Shown here: positions 1-6,397 of the stretch, one piece after another
Position numbering within the stretch: position 1 is the first letter of the stretch
Layout of the letters: each line of letters begins with the position of its first letter
NCBI GenBank assembly: GCA_027306955.1
Contig: DAHUXX010000154.1
Span: forward strand, 1 to 10,959
Origin: Acetobacteraceae bacterium
Lineage (GTDB): Bacteria > Pseudomonadota > Alphaproteobacteria > Acetobacterales > Acetobacteraceae
Direction of reading: 5' to 3'
DNA: 10,959 bases
Notes under the pieces: generated by a model
What the model saw: only the letters and a program-made list of their open reading frames with translations
Database searches by the model: none
What the model was told of the DNA's origin: nothing
Program-made: the position numbers and the translations under genes

Positions 1-1116
1 AGCACAGTCGTCTTCAAGCTGAAGACGCCGAACGCACCCTTCCTCACCAGCCTCGCGATGGTCTGGAACGGCGTGGTCAGCACCGCGGCCGCGAAGAAAT
101 ACGGCAAGGCCTTCCGCCAGCACCCGGTCGGCACCGGCCCCTACATCTTCGAGGAATGGCGTCCGCGCGACGCCGTCATCCTCAAGGCCAACGAGGCCTA
201 CTGGGGCGGCAAGCCGAAAATCGCCAACCTCGTCTTCAAGGAATACCCGGACCCGTCGGCCGGCCTGCTCGCGCTCAAGAACGGCGACATGCACATCTGG
301 GGCGACACCAGCACCCAGCTCCTTCCCGCGATCCAGGCGGACCGCCAGTTGAAGGTGCTCACCCAGGCCGGGCTCGCCACCAGCGGCGTCGGCATGCCCT
401 GCGAAGTGCCGCCGTTCAACGACGTGCGCGTCCGCCAGGCGTTCAACTACGCGGTCGACAAGAACGCCATCGACAAGGCGCTCTATCACGATCTCGCAAC
501 GATGATGACCTCGCCGCTGCCGCCCTCGGAATGGAGCTTCGACCCCTCGCTCAAGGGCTACCCCTACGACCCGGAAAAGGCGAAGCAGCTGCTCTCCGCC
601 GCCGGCGTGAAGCCCGGCTTCGAGGTCGAACTGCTCGCCTACAACTCGCCGCGCGGCTACAACCCGATCGGGCCGGACCTCGCCGTCGCGGTGCAGGGCT
701 ACCTCGAGAAGGTCGGCGTCAAGGTCACCGTGCGCAAGATGGAGTTCGGCGCCTACCTCTCGGCCATCCGCGGCCCCAGCTACAAGGGCATGTTCCTCGT
801 CGGCTGGACCGGCGACAACGGCGACCCCGACAACTTCCTCAACGCGCTCTACGGCGGCACCAACATCCCGGTGACCAACACGCCGCACTACAAGAACCCG
901 AAGCTCGACGCGCTCTTCGTCAAGGGCCTGGAAAGCACCAGCCACGAGGAGCGCGTGAAGATCTACCAGGAGGCGCAGAAGATCGTGCTCGACGACGCCC
1001 CCTGGATCTTCATCAACTCGGTGCTGCAGGTCCGCGCCATCAGCGACCGGGTCCAGGGCTACCAGCTCAACCCGACCCAGATGTTCTTCGACATGGAGAA
1101 AGTCTCTCTCGCCTGA
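1..1116 (+). CDS. dppA: Peptide ABC transporter substrate-binding protein (DppA-like), 5'-truncated by window edge
   Basis: This is the C-terminal 371 codons of a family 5 solute-binding protein, which captures di- or oligopeptides in the periplasm and delivers them to the membrane permeases. The reading frame is open from base 1, so the signal peptide and N-terminal lobe lie outside the window. Visible family hallmarks are HPVGTGPYIFEEW early in the fragment, the FNDVRVRQAFNYAVDK segment (family consensus: DvRvRqAlnyAiDk), and GWTGDNGDPDNFLNALYG. The last closely resembles the GWTGDNGDPDNF of E. coli DppA, as I recall it. The frame ends with TGA at 1114-1116. The four genes downstream are the matching permeases and ATPases, which supports the call. 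Substrate specificity cannot be read from the sequence: dipeptides are the default, but heme, delta-aminolevulinate or other oligopeptides are possible for this family. Confidence 0.93.
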   Translation, partial: STVVFKLKTPNAPFLTSLAMVWNGVVSTAAAKKYGKAFRQHPVGTGPYIFEEWRPRDAVILKANEAYWGGKPKIANLVFKEYPDPSAGLLALKNGDMHIWGDTSTQLLPAIQADRQLKVLTQAGLATSGVGMPCEVPPFNDVRVRQAFNYAVDKNAIDKALYHDLATMMTSPLPPSEWSFDPSLKGYPYDPEKAKQLLSAAGVKPGFEVELLAYNSPRGYNPIGPDLAVAVQGYLEKVGVKVTVRKMEFGAYLSAIRGPSYKGMFLVGWTGDNGDPDNFLNALYGGTNIPVTNTPHYKNPKLDALFVKGLESTSHEERVKIYQEAQKIVLDDAPWIFINSVLQVRAISDRVQGYQLNPTQMFFDMEKVSLA

Positions 1117-1141
1117 CCGTCCCGCAAGCCGTCGCACGCGA

Positions 1142-1175
1142 GCCTCACGCCGGACCCCGCACGCCGGCGTGAGGC
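1142..1175. promoter_or_regulatory. Perfect 12-bp inverted repeat between binding-protein and permease genes
   Basis: GCCTCACGCCGG (1142-1153) is followed by a 10-base loop and its exact reverse complement, CCGGCGTGAGGC (1164-1175). It begins 25 bases after the dppA stop. No T-run follows, so it is not a textbook intrinsic terminator. In binding-protein-dependent ABC operons, a stem-loop here commonly protects the upstream mRNA or lets only part of transcription continue, which gives more binding protein than permease. That role is inferred; the dyad itself is directly visible. Confidence 0.7.
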
Positions 1176-1234
1176 CAGCGCCCCGGCGGCGCGGCCATCG
1201 CTTCACGGCCGGCGGGGCAGAACCGTTCCGCTTC

Positions 1235-1250
1235 GGGGGATATCGCCATT
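1235..1250 (+). promoter_or_regulatory. Ribosome binding site that points to an ATT start codon for dppB
   Basis: GGGGGA at 1235-1240 lies 7 bases before ATT at 1248-1250. From the in-frame stop at 1170-1172 to this point, the permease frame has no ATG, GTG, TTG or CTG. The next standard start (GTG 1290) has no comparable purine run at the right distance. Confidence 0.55.
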
Positions 1251-2261
1251 CTCGACTACCTCGCCGGCCGCTTTGGCCAACTCATCCTCGTGCTGCTCGG
1301 TGTCAGCGTCGTGGTGTTCGTCGCCATGCACCTGCTGCCGGGCGACGTCGCGACCCTGCTGCTGGGCGACCGCGCCACCGCGGCCTCGCTCGCGCGCCTG
1401 CGCCACCAGCTCGGCCTCGACCAGCCGGTCTTCGTGCAATACTGGCGCTTCCTCGCCGGCGCGCTCTCGGGTGATTTCGGCACCTCGCTGCGCGACAACC
1501 GCCCCGCACTCGGCGAGGTGCTGGAAGCCTTCCCCACCACGGTCGAGCTCACCGTCTCGGCCCTCGCGCTTGCCGTGGCGATCGGCCTGCCGCTCGGCGT
1601 CTTCGCCGCCTTCCGCGAAGGCACCTGGCTCGACACCGCCATCACCACGCCGACGCTGTTCGGCGTCTCCATGCCGGTGTTCTGGCTCGGCCTCATGGCG
1701 CTGCTGCTGTTCTCGGAAAAACTCGGCTGGATGCCGACCGGCGGCCTGATGCCGATCGGCGCGCACATGCCGGACCGCACCGGCTTCAGCATCATCGACG
1801 CCTTCCTCACCGGCAACGCCAGCCTCATCTGGCAGGCCATCCGCCACCTGCTCCTGCCTGCGGCGACGCTCGCCACCATCCCGCTCGCCCTCATCACCCG
1901 CATCACCCGCGGCGAGGTTCTCGCCAGCATGCACCTCGACCATGTCCGCACCGCCCGCGCCAAGGGTCTGCCGGAGGGCCGCGTCAGGCGCGCCCACATC
2001 CTGCGCAACGCCCTCATTCCCATCGTCACCGTCATCGGCCTGCAACTGGGCCTGCTGCTCTCCGGCGCCTTCCTCACGGAGACCATCTTCTCGCTCCCCG
2101 GCCTCGGCCGCCTGATGGTCGATGCCATCCTCGCGCGCGACTACCCGGTGGTGCAGACCGGCGCCATCTTCATCGCCGGCCTCTTCGTGCTGGTGAACTT
2201 CGCGGTCGACATCTCCTACGGCCTGCTCGACCCCAGGGTCCGCCGCAAGGGAACGCGCTGA
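1248..2261 (+). CDS. dppB: Peptide ABC transporter permease, DppB/OppB type
   Basis: This inner-membrane subunit forms half of the peptide channel. With the ATT start at 1248 it is 337 residues, a usual length for DppB. Residues 1-30 (LDYLAGRFGQ, then a hydrophobic run to HLLPGD) form the typical first helix of this family. A GTG start at 1290 would remove the 14 residues before that helix. Further hydrophobic segments lie around 97-122, 134-155, 200-217, 255-277 and 303-323. The cytoplasmic EAA-like loop that docks on the ATPase is at 233-258 (key residues RTARAKGL and RRAHILRNALIP). The tail GLLDPRVRR is typical. The stop TGA (2259-2261) shares its A with the ATG of the next gene, indicating translational coupling. 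Family assignment is firm; the rare start codon is an inference. Confidence 0.93.
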   Translation: MLDYLAGRFGQLILVLLGVSVVVFVAMHLLPGDVATLLLGDRATAASLARLRHQLGLDQPVFVQYWRFLAGALSGDFGTSLRDNRPALGEVLEAFPTTVELTVSALALAVAIGLPLGVFAAFREGTWLDTAITTPTLFGVSMPVFWLGLMALLLFSEKLGWMPTGGLMPIGAHMPDRTGFSIIDAFLTGNASLIWQAIRHLLLPAATLATIPLALITRITRGEVLASMHLDHVRTARAKGLPEGRVRRAHILRNALIPIVTVIGLQLGLLLSGAFLTETIFSLPGLGRLMVDAILARDYPVVQTGAIFIAGLFVLVNFAVDISYGLLDPRVRRKGTR

Positions 2262-3115
2262 TGAGCGGATCCGTCCTCCTCGCCCCGCCGCCGGTCGGCC
2301 GCGCCACGCTGCTCGCCAGGCCCGCCGCGAAAGTGGGGCTCGGCATCGTCCTGCTCTTCCTCTTGGTCTGCGCCGCGGCCCCGCTCCTCGCTCCCTACGA
2401 CCCCTACGCGCAGGACCTGATGCACGCGCTCGCCGGCCCCTCGGCACTGCACCCGCTCGGCACCGACCAGTACGGCCGCGACGTGCTGAGCCGCGTCCTC
2501 TACGGCGCCCGCTACGCGCTCTTCGCCGTCATCGTCGGCGACGGCCTGGCCCTCGTCCTCGGCTCCACGCTGGGCCTGCTCGCCGGCTACATCGGCGGCG
2601 CGGTGGACGCCGTGATCATGCGCCTGGTCGATATCCTGCTCGCCTTCCCCTACCTGCTGCTGGCCCTGATCCTCGTCGCGGCACTCGGCCCCAGCCTGCT
2701 GCATTCCCTCATCGCCATCGGCATCGTCTACACGCCGCAATACGCGCGCCTCATCCGCGGCCAGGTCCTCACCGTCCGCCAGAGCGATTTCGTCCGCGCA
2801 ACGAGGGCGCTCGGCGCCTCCACGTCGCGCGTCCTCCTCCGCCACGTCACCCCCAACAGCCTCTCGCCCGTGGTGGTGATGGCGACCCTGCAGGCCGGCT
2901 CCGTCATCATCGAGACCGCGGGCCTCTCCTTCCTCGGCCTCGGCGCGCAACCGCCCTCGCCGGACTGGGGCGCGCTCCTCGCGGACGGGCAGAACTACTT
3001 CCTCACCGCCTGGTGGATCGCGACCTTCCCGGGCCTCGCGATCTTCTGCGTCGTCCTCGGCTTCAACCTGTTCGGCGACGCGCTGCGCCGCGCCTTCGAC
3101 CCCAGGGCTCAATGA
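2261..3115 (+). CDS. dppC: Peptide ABC transporter permease, DppC/OppC type
   Basis: This is the second transmembrane subunit, 284 residues, pairing with the preceding permease. The first helix spans about 24-44, followed by the OppC-family loop HPLGTDQYGRDVLSR (64-78). Hydrophobic stretches follow at about 87-112, 119-141, 144-158, 201-223 and 250-274. The EAA loop that contacts the ATPase is around 178-200 (VRATRALGAS, then RHVTPNS). The segment GLSFLGLGAQPPSPDWG (221-237) and the ending NLFGDALRRAFDPR are classic for DppC. The ATG at 2261 overlaps the upstream stop by one base. The stop TGA at 3113-3115 is embedded in ATGA, which starts a chain of tandem repeats leading to the ATPase gene. 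Confidence 0.95.
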   Translation: MSGSVLLAPPPVGRATLLARPAAKVGLGIVLLFLLVCAAAPLLAPYDPYAQDLMHALAGPSALHPLGTDQYGRDVLSRVLYGARYALFAVIVGDGLALVLGSTLGLLAGYIGGAVDAVIMRLVDILLAFPYLLLALILVAALGPSLLHSLIAIGIVYTPQYARLIRGQVLTVRQSDFVRATRALGASTSRVLLRHVTPNSLSPVVVMATLQAGSVIIETAGLSFLGLGAQPPSPDWGALLADGQNYFLTAWWIATFPGLAIFCVVLGFNLFGDALRRAFDPRAQ

Positions 3116-3165
3116 GTGTCGCGCAATGAGTGTCGCGCAATGAGCGTCGCGCAATGAGCGTCGCC
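3110..3165 (+). repeat. Four 14-bp tandem repeats forming a relay of overlapping five-codon ORFs
   Basis: The unit CAATGAGTGTCGCG occurs at 3110-3123 and 3124-3137. Near-identical units follow at 3138-3151 (T to C at the eighth base) and 3152-3165 (also a final G to C). Each unit contains ATGA, both a stop and a start. The result is four micro-ORFs: 3112-3129 and 3126-3143 and 3140-3157 (each MSVAQ), and 3154-3171 (MSVAR). Each overlaps the next by ATGA. The chain begins on the dppC stop (ATGA 3112-3115) and ends on the dppD start (ATGA 3168-3171). The period of 14 shifts the frame at every step. The repeats probably arose by slippage duplication of one stop/start junction. Confidence 0.9.
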
Positions 3166-3167
3166 CG

Positions 3168-4175
3168 ATGACCGCCGCGATGACCGACGCCGCTTCCCTG
3201 CTCGACGTCGAGGACCTTTCCCTCTTCTACGGCCACGTCCCGGCGCTCGACCATGTCTCGCTGCGCCTCGCCCGCGGCGAAAGCCTGGTTGTCGTCGGCG
3301 AATCCGGCTCCGGCAAATCCACCCTCGCGCTCGCCGTCATGCGCCTGCTGCCGCGCACCGCCCACGTCGCCTCCGGCCGCATCCGCTTCATCGCCGCGGA
3401 CCGCGCCGCCCACGACCTCACCACCGCCGGCGCGCGCGAACTCCAGCACCTGCGCGGCCGCGAGATCGGCATGATCTTCCAGGAGCCGATGACCAGCCTC
3501 AACCCGGTGCACCGCGTCGGCGACCAGATCACGGAGGCGCTGCGCTACCACGAAACCCTCCCGCGCGCCGCCCTGCGCCAGCGCGCTGTCTCCCTCCTCG
3601 GCCATCTCGGCGTTCCGGAACCGGAACGGCGCATGGACGCCTACCCGCACGAGCTTTCCGGCGGCCTGCGCCAGCGCGCCATGATCGCGATCGCGCTCGC
3701 CTGCAACCCCTCGCTGCTGATCGCCGACGAGCCCACCACCGCGCTCGACGTCACCATCCAGGCGCAGATCCTCACGCTCCTGAAACAACTGCGCGCCGAG
3801 CGCGGCATGGCGCTGCTGTTCATCACCCACCACCTCGGCGTCGCGCGCGAGGTCGCGGACCGCATCCTCGTCCTCTACGCCGGCCGCGCGGTGGAGGAGG
3901 GGCCGGTCGCCGACGTCATCGCCCGCCCGCTCCACCCCTACACCCGAGCCCTGCTGCAATCCGTCCCCCGCCTCGGGATGAACAAGGAGGAGTTCACGCT
4001 CCCCGCGATCGGCGGCGCCGTCCCCGACGCACTGAACCCGCCTCCCGGCTGCGCCTTCGGCCCGCGCTGCCCTGCCTTCCGCCCCGGCTTGTGCGACGCC
4101 GCCCAGCCGCCGCTCACCCCGATGGGCCCCGCGCGCTCCGTGCGCTGCGTCCGCGCCGCGGATCTCGCCGCATGA
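3168..4175 (+). CDS. dppD: Peptide ABC transporter ATP-binding protein, DppD type
   Basis: This cytoplasmic ATPase, 335 residues, energises the permease pair together with DppF. Visible motifs in order: Walker A GESGSGKS (44-51), Q-loop glutamine in IFQEPMTSLNP (Q105), ABC signature LSGGLRQR (163-170), Walker B LLIADEPT (183-190, catalytic E188) and the H-loop in FITHH (H221). The C-terminal oligopeptide-transporter extension includes PLHPYTRALL, then NPPPGCAFGPRC. Cysteines at 295, 301, 309 and 327 match the 4Fe-4S-binding pattern described for DppD-family ATPases. The start at 3168 is chosen because it sits in the last ATGA of the upstream repeat. ATG 3180 is a possible alternative that would cost four residues. 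The stop at 4173-4175 overlaps the next start as ATGA. Confidence 0.95.
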   Translation: MTAAMTDAASLLDVEDLSLFYGHVPALDHVSLRLARGESLVVVGESGSGKSTLALAVMRLLPRTAHVASGRIRFIAADRAAHDLTTAGARELQHLRGREIGMIFQEPMTSLNPVHRVGDQITEALRYHETLPRAALRQRAVSLLGHLGVPEPERRMDAYPHELSGGLRQRAMIAIALACNPSLLIADEPTTALDVTIQAQILTLLKQLRAERGMALLFITHHLGVAREVADRILVLYAGRAVEEGPVADVIARPLHPYTRALLQSVPRLGMNKEEFTLPAIGGAVPDALNPPPGCAFGPRCPAFRPGLCDAAQPPLTPMGPARSVRCVRAADLAA

Positions 4176-5182
4176 CCGCCCCGCTCCTCGAGGTCCGCGG
4201 CCTCAGCGTCCGCTTCCCCATCCGCCGCGGCCTGTTCCGCGCGCCGCTCTCGCTGCACGCCGTGAGCGATGTCTCCTTCCACGTCGCGCCCGGCGAGATC
4301 CTGGGCCTCGTCGGCGAATCCGGCTCCGGCAAGACCACCATCGGCCAGTGCGTGCTGCGCCTCGCCGAGCCCACCTCGGGCGAGGTCATGTTCCGCTCTG
4401 GCAACGTCCACCGTCTCCGCGGCAGCGAACTCGACCTCTTCCGCCGCGCCGCCCAGCCGGTGTTCCAGGACCCCTACGGCTCGCTGGATCCGCGCATGCG
4501 CGTGGGCGAAATCCTCGCCGAGCCCCTGATCATCCACGGCATCGGCTCCACCCGCGCCGCCCGCGAGGCCCGCGTCGCCGCCCTCATGCAGGAAGTCGGC
4601 CTCCCGCCCACTCTCGCGCAGCGCCTGCCGCACCAATTGTCGGGCGGCCAGCGCCAGCGCGTCGGCATCGCCCGCGCGCTGGCCTGCGACCCCGTGCTGC
4701 TGGTCGCCGACGAGCCGGTCTCGGCGTTGGACGTCTCCGTCGCCGCCCAGGTCACCAACCTGCTCATCGACCTGCAGCGCCACCGCAACCTCGCCATGGT
4801 CCTCATCGCCCATGACCTCGCCACCGTCGGCTATGCCGCGGATCGCGTGATGGTGCTCTATCTCGGCCGCGTGATGGAGGTTGCGCCAGCGAAACATATC
4901 TTCTCCGCCCCCCGCCACCCCTACACCCAGGCCCTGATCGCCGCGATCCCGGAGCCCGAGACCGGCCTCGCCTCCGCCCGCACGCTGCTGCAGGGCGACA
5001 TCCCGAGCCCTCTGAACCCACCCTCCGGCTGCGTCTTCCGCACCCGCTGCCGCCACGCCATCGCCGCCTGCGCCGAAACCGTTCCGCCCCTGCGCGACCT
5101 CGCCCCCGGCCACGCCGCCGCCTGCCTGCGCGCCGAGGACCCCGCGGTGATGGACTTCGCGATGCAGCCCGCGCCGGCCTGA
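4172..5182 (+). CDS. dppF: Peptide ABC transporter ATP-binding protein, DppF type
   Basis: This is the second ATPase of the importer, 336 residues. Motifs: Walker A GESGSGKT (48-55), Q-loop VFQDPYGSLDPRM (Q99), full signature LSGGQRQRVGIARAL (156-170), Walker B LLVADEPV (176-183, catalytic E181) and H-loop LIAHD (H214). The C-terminal extension has HPYTQALIAAIPEP followed by NPPSGCVFRTRC. Cysteines 287, 293, 300 and 318 repeat the iron-sulfur pattern seen in the partner ATPase. DppF-type proteins usually begin with a short lead into a beta-strand such as LLEVRGLSVRF, so the ATG at 4172 fits. It also overlaps the dppD stop as ATGA. A longer reading from GTG 4091 would only add translated dppD sequence. 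This is the last gene of the operon. Confidence 0.95.
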   Translation: MTAPLLEVRGLSVRFPIRRGLFRAPLSLHAVSDVSFHVAPGEILGLVGESGSGKTTIGQCVLRLAEPTSGEVMFRSGNVHRLRGSELDLFRRAAQPVFQDPYGSLDPRMRVGEILAEPLIIHGIGSTRAAREARVAALMQEVGLPPTLAQRLPHQLSGGQRQRVGIARALACDPVLLVADEPVSALDVSVAAQVTNLLIDLQRHRNLAMVLIAHDLATVGYAADRVMVLYLGRVMEVAPAKHIFSAPRHPYTQALIAAIPEPETGLASARTLLQGDIPSPLNPPSGCVFRTRCRHAIAACAETVPPLRDLAPGHAAACLRAEDPAVMDFAMQPAPA

Positions 5183-5207
5183 CCGACCGGACCAAACCCC
5201 GCCTTCC

Positions 5208-5231
5208 CGCCGCCATCACCGCCCGGCGGCG
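5208..5231. terminator. Weak hairpin at the convergent end of dppF and the ArsR-type gene
   Basis: CGCCGCC (5208-5214) and GGCGGCG (5225-5231) can pair around a 10-base loop. The hairpin overlaps the regulator's stop (TGA, complement of 5216-5218) and lies 25 bases after the dppF stop. Its location between converging genes suggests a bidirectional terminator. There is no T-run on either side, and short GC dyads are common by chance in DNA of this composition. Confidence 0.25.
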
Positions 5232-5935
5232 ATCGCGGATCCCGCGTCCACCCCGAACCGCTCCGCGAACCCACGCCGCCCCGCGGCCGTCACCGTCACC
5301 GCCCGGCTGTCGCGCTCGCGCCGGATCCACCCGAGTTCCTCGCAGCGCCGGCACAGCATCGCCCCGAGCACCCCGGCCAGGTGCGGCCGCCGCTCACTCC
5401 AGTCCAGGCACGGCCGGCAGAACAGGCGGCGCGTCCGCCCGACGCGATCGAGCGGCAGCCCGAAACCCGCCAGCCACGCGCGCCCGCTCTCGGTCACCTC
5501 GCCGGCTTCCTCAGCCAGCGCGACCACTCCCCTGGCCACCAGCGCATCGGCGAGCCCGACGCCGAGGCGGCCGGCGAGATGATCGTAGCAGGTCCGCGCC
5601 TCGCGCAGCGCCGGGCTGATGCGCGGCGTCGCGCGGCGTCTGTCGTCGCCCGGGTGCGCGCGGCTCGCCACCACCATCATGGTCTCCTCCATGCCGGCAA
5701 CATCGGCCGAGGCCACGCGAAAATAACGATGCCGCCCTTGCCGCACGACGGTCAGCAGTCCGCCCGCGACGAGCCTGGCCAGGTGCCCGCTCGCAGACGC
5801 GGGGGCGACCCGCGCCGACCACGCAAGCTCGGAGGCGCTCAGCGCCCGCCCGTCGAGCAGCGCCGCCAGCATGTTGGCGCGGGCGGGATCGCCGACGAGC
5901 GCGCCGACTTCCGAAAGCGCAAGGCCAGGGGACAT
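5216..5935 (-). CDS. ArsR-family winged-helix transcriptional regulator with extended C-terminal region
   Basis: This DNA-binding regulator is 239 residues, about twice a minimal ArsR/SmtB protein. The winged helix spans roughly 9-75: GDPARANMLAALLDG (helix pair), SASELAWSARVAPASASGHLARLVAGGLL (helix-turn-helix with recognition helix around 44-58), and a wing at RQGRHRYFRV. The C-terminal half (about 110-228) contains CYDHLAGRLGV, TESGRAWLAGFGL, and FCRPCLDWSERRPHLAGVLGAMLCRRC. I recognise this as a long-form ArsR subfamily. Cysteines C116, C173/C176 and C195/C198 include two CxxC pairs that could bind metal or sense redox state; this is inference. ATG 5935 is the first possible start: an in-frame TAA lies at 5947-5945. 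It is transcribed divergently from the NIPSNAP gene, which is its likely target. Confidence 0.88.
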   Translation of the reverse strand: MSPGLALSEVGALVGDPARANMLAALLDGRALSASELAWSARVAPASASGHLARLVAGGLLTVVRQGRHRYFRVASADVAGMEETMMVVASRAHPGDDRRRATPRISPALREARTCYDHLAGRLGVGLADALVARGVVALAEEAGEVTESGRAWLAGFGLPLDRVGRTRRLFCRPCLDWSERRPHLAGVLGAMLCRRCEELGWIRRERDSRAVTVTAAGRRGFAERFGVDAGSAIAAGR

Positions 5936-6066
5936 GCGATCAGTTTACGGCACTTCGCCTCCTGCTGCACGCGAGAACACTTCGGCCGCGACCGAAGCGT
6001 TCGCGCGTGACCGAAGCCGCGCGCCGCGCCACGCTCGGCGCTCAAACTCGATCAGGGGAGCGGCTT
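5936..6066. promoter_or_regulatory. Divergent control region between regulator and NIPSNAP gene
   Basis: This 131-bp spacer must hold both promoters. A dyad CTTCGG-6-CCGAAG lies at 5980-5985/5992-5997. The nine-base sequence GACCGAAGC occurs at 5990-5998 and again at 6009-6017, so three related half-sites occupy about 40 bp. This is a plausible operator for the winged-helix protein. On the minus strand, TAAACT (5947-5942) sits 6 bases before the regulator ATG and could be a -10 element for a leaderless transcript; no good -35 is visible. Confidence 0.4.
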
Positions 6067-6384
6067 ATGATGACGTTGTGCATCCGTTACACAATCGATC
6101 CGCGCAAGCTGGCCGACTTCGAGGCCTACGCACGCGCCCTGCGCCAGCCGATCGAGCGCTGCGGCGGGCGGCTCGTCGCCTACTACGCGCCGACGAGGAT
6201 CGCGGGACCCACCAACACGGCGCTCGGGCTGATCGATTTCCCCGATCTCGCGAGCTACGAGCGCTACCGCGAAGAACTCGCGTCCGATCCCGACGCCATT
6301 GCCTGCCTGGACCGGGCCGAGGCGTCCGGCTGCATCCTGAACGAAGACCGCTCCTTCATCCGGCGGATCGCGGATGAGGCGTAG
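6067..6384 (+). CDS. NIPSNAP-family small protein
   Basis: This 105-residue protein has the ferredoxin-like dimeric alpha/beta-barrel pattern of NIPSNAP proteins. It opens with strand TLCIRYTID, then helix PRKLADFEAYARALRQPIERCGG, strand RLVAYYAPT, then TALGLIDFPDLASYERYREELASDPDA (the conserved 'F.dlaaYe.YR....dp' portion), ending in NEDRSFIRRI. The biochemical role of bacterial members is largely unknown; some related dimeric barrels act as small oxygenases or isomerases. ATG 6067 is preceded by GGGGAG (6055-6060) at a 6-base distance; ATG 6070 is an equally spaced alternative. An in-frame extension upstream to GTG 6007 would run through the control region and lacks protein-like features. 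It sits head-to-head with the ArsR-type gene, so repression by that protein is likely. Confidence 0.85.
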   Translation: MMTLCIRYTIDPRKLADFEAYARALRQPIERCGGRLVAYYAPTRIAGPTNTALGLIDFPDLASYERYREELASDPDAIACLDRAEASGCILNEDRSFIRRIADEA

Positions 6385-6397
6385 GCGTGCCCCTTGC

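Noticed and set aside
1203..2447. Long open frame on the minus strand (414 codons) opposite dppB.
   Set aside because: Composition is Arg/Gly/Glu/Asp-rich with no family motifs. It is the usual mirror of a GC-rich gene whose opposite strand carries clear permease motifs.
3110..3165. CRISPR-like array.
   Set aside because: The units are 14 bp, directly contiguous, without spacers, and coincide with gene stop/start signals.
4091..4171. Extended dppF start at GTG 4091.
   Set aside because: The extra 27 residues are an out-of-frame reading of the dppD C-terminus. ATG 4172 in the ATGA overlap matches the family start.
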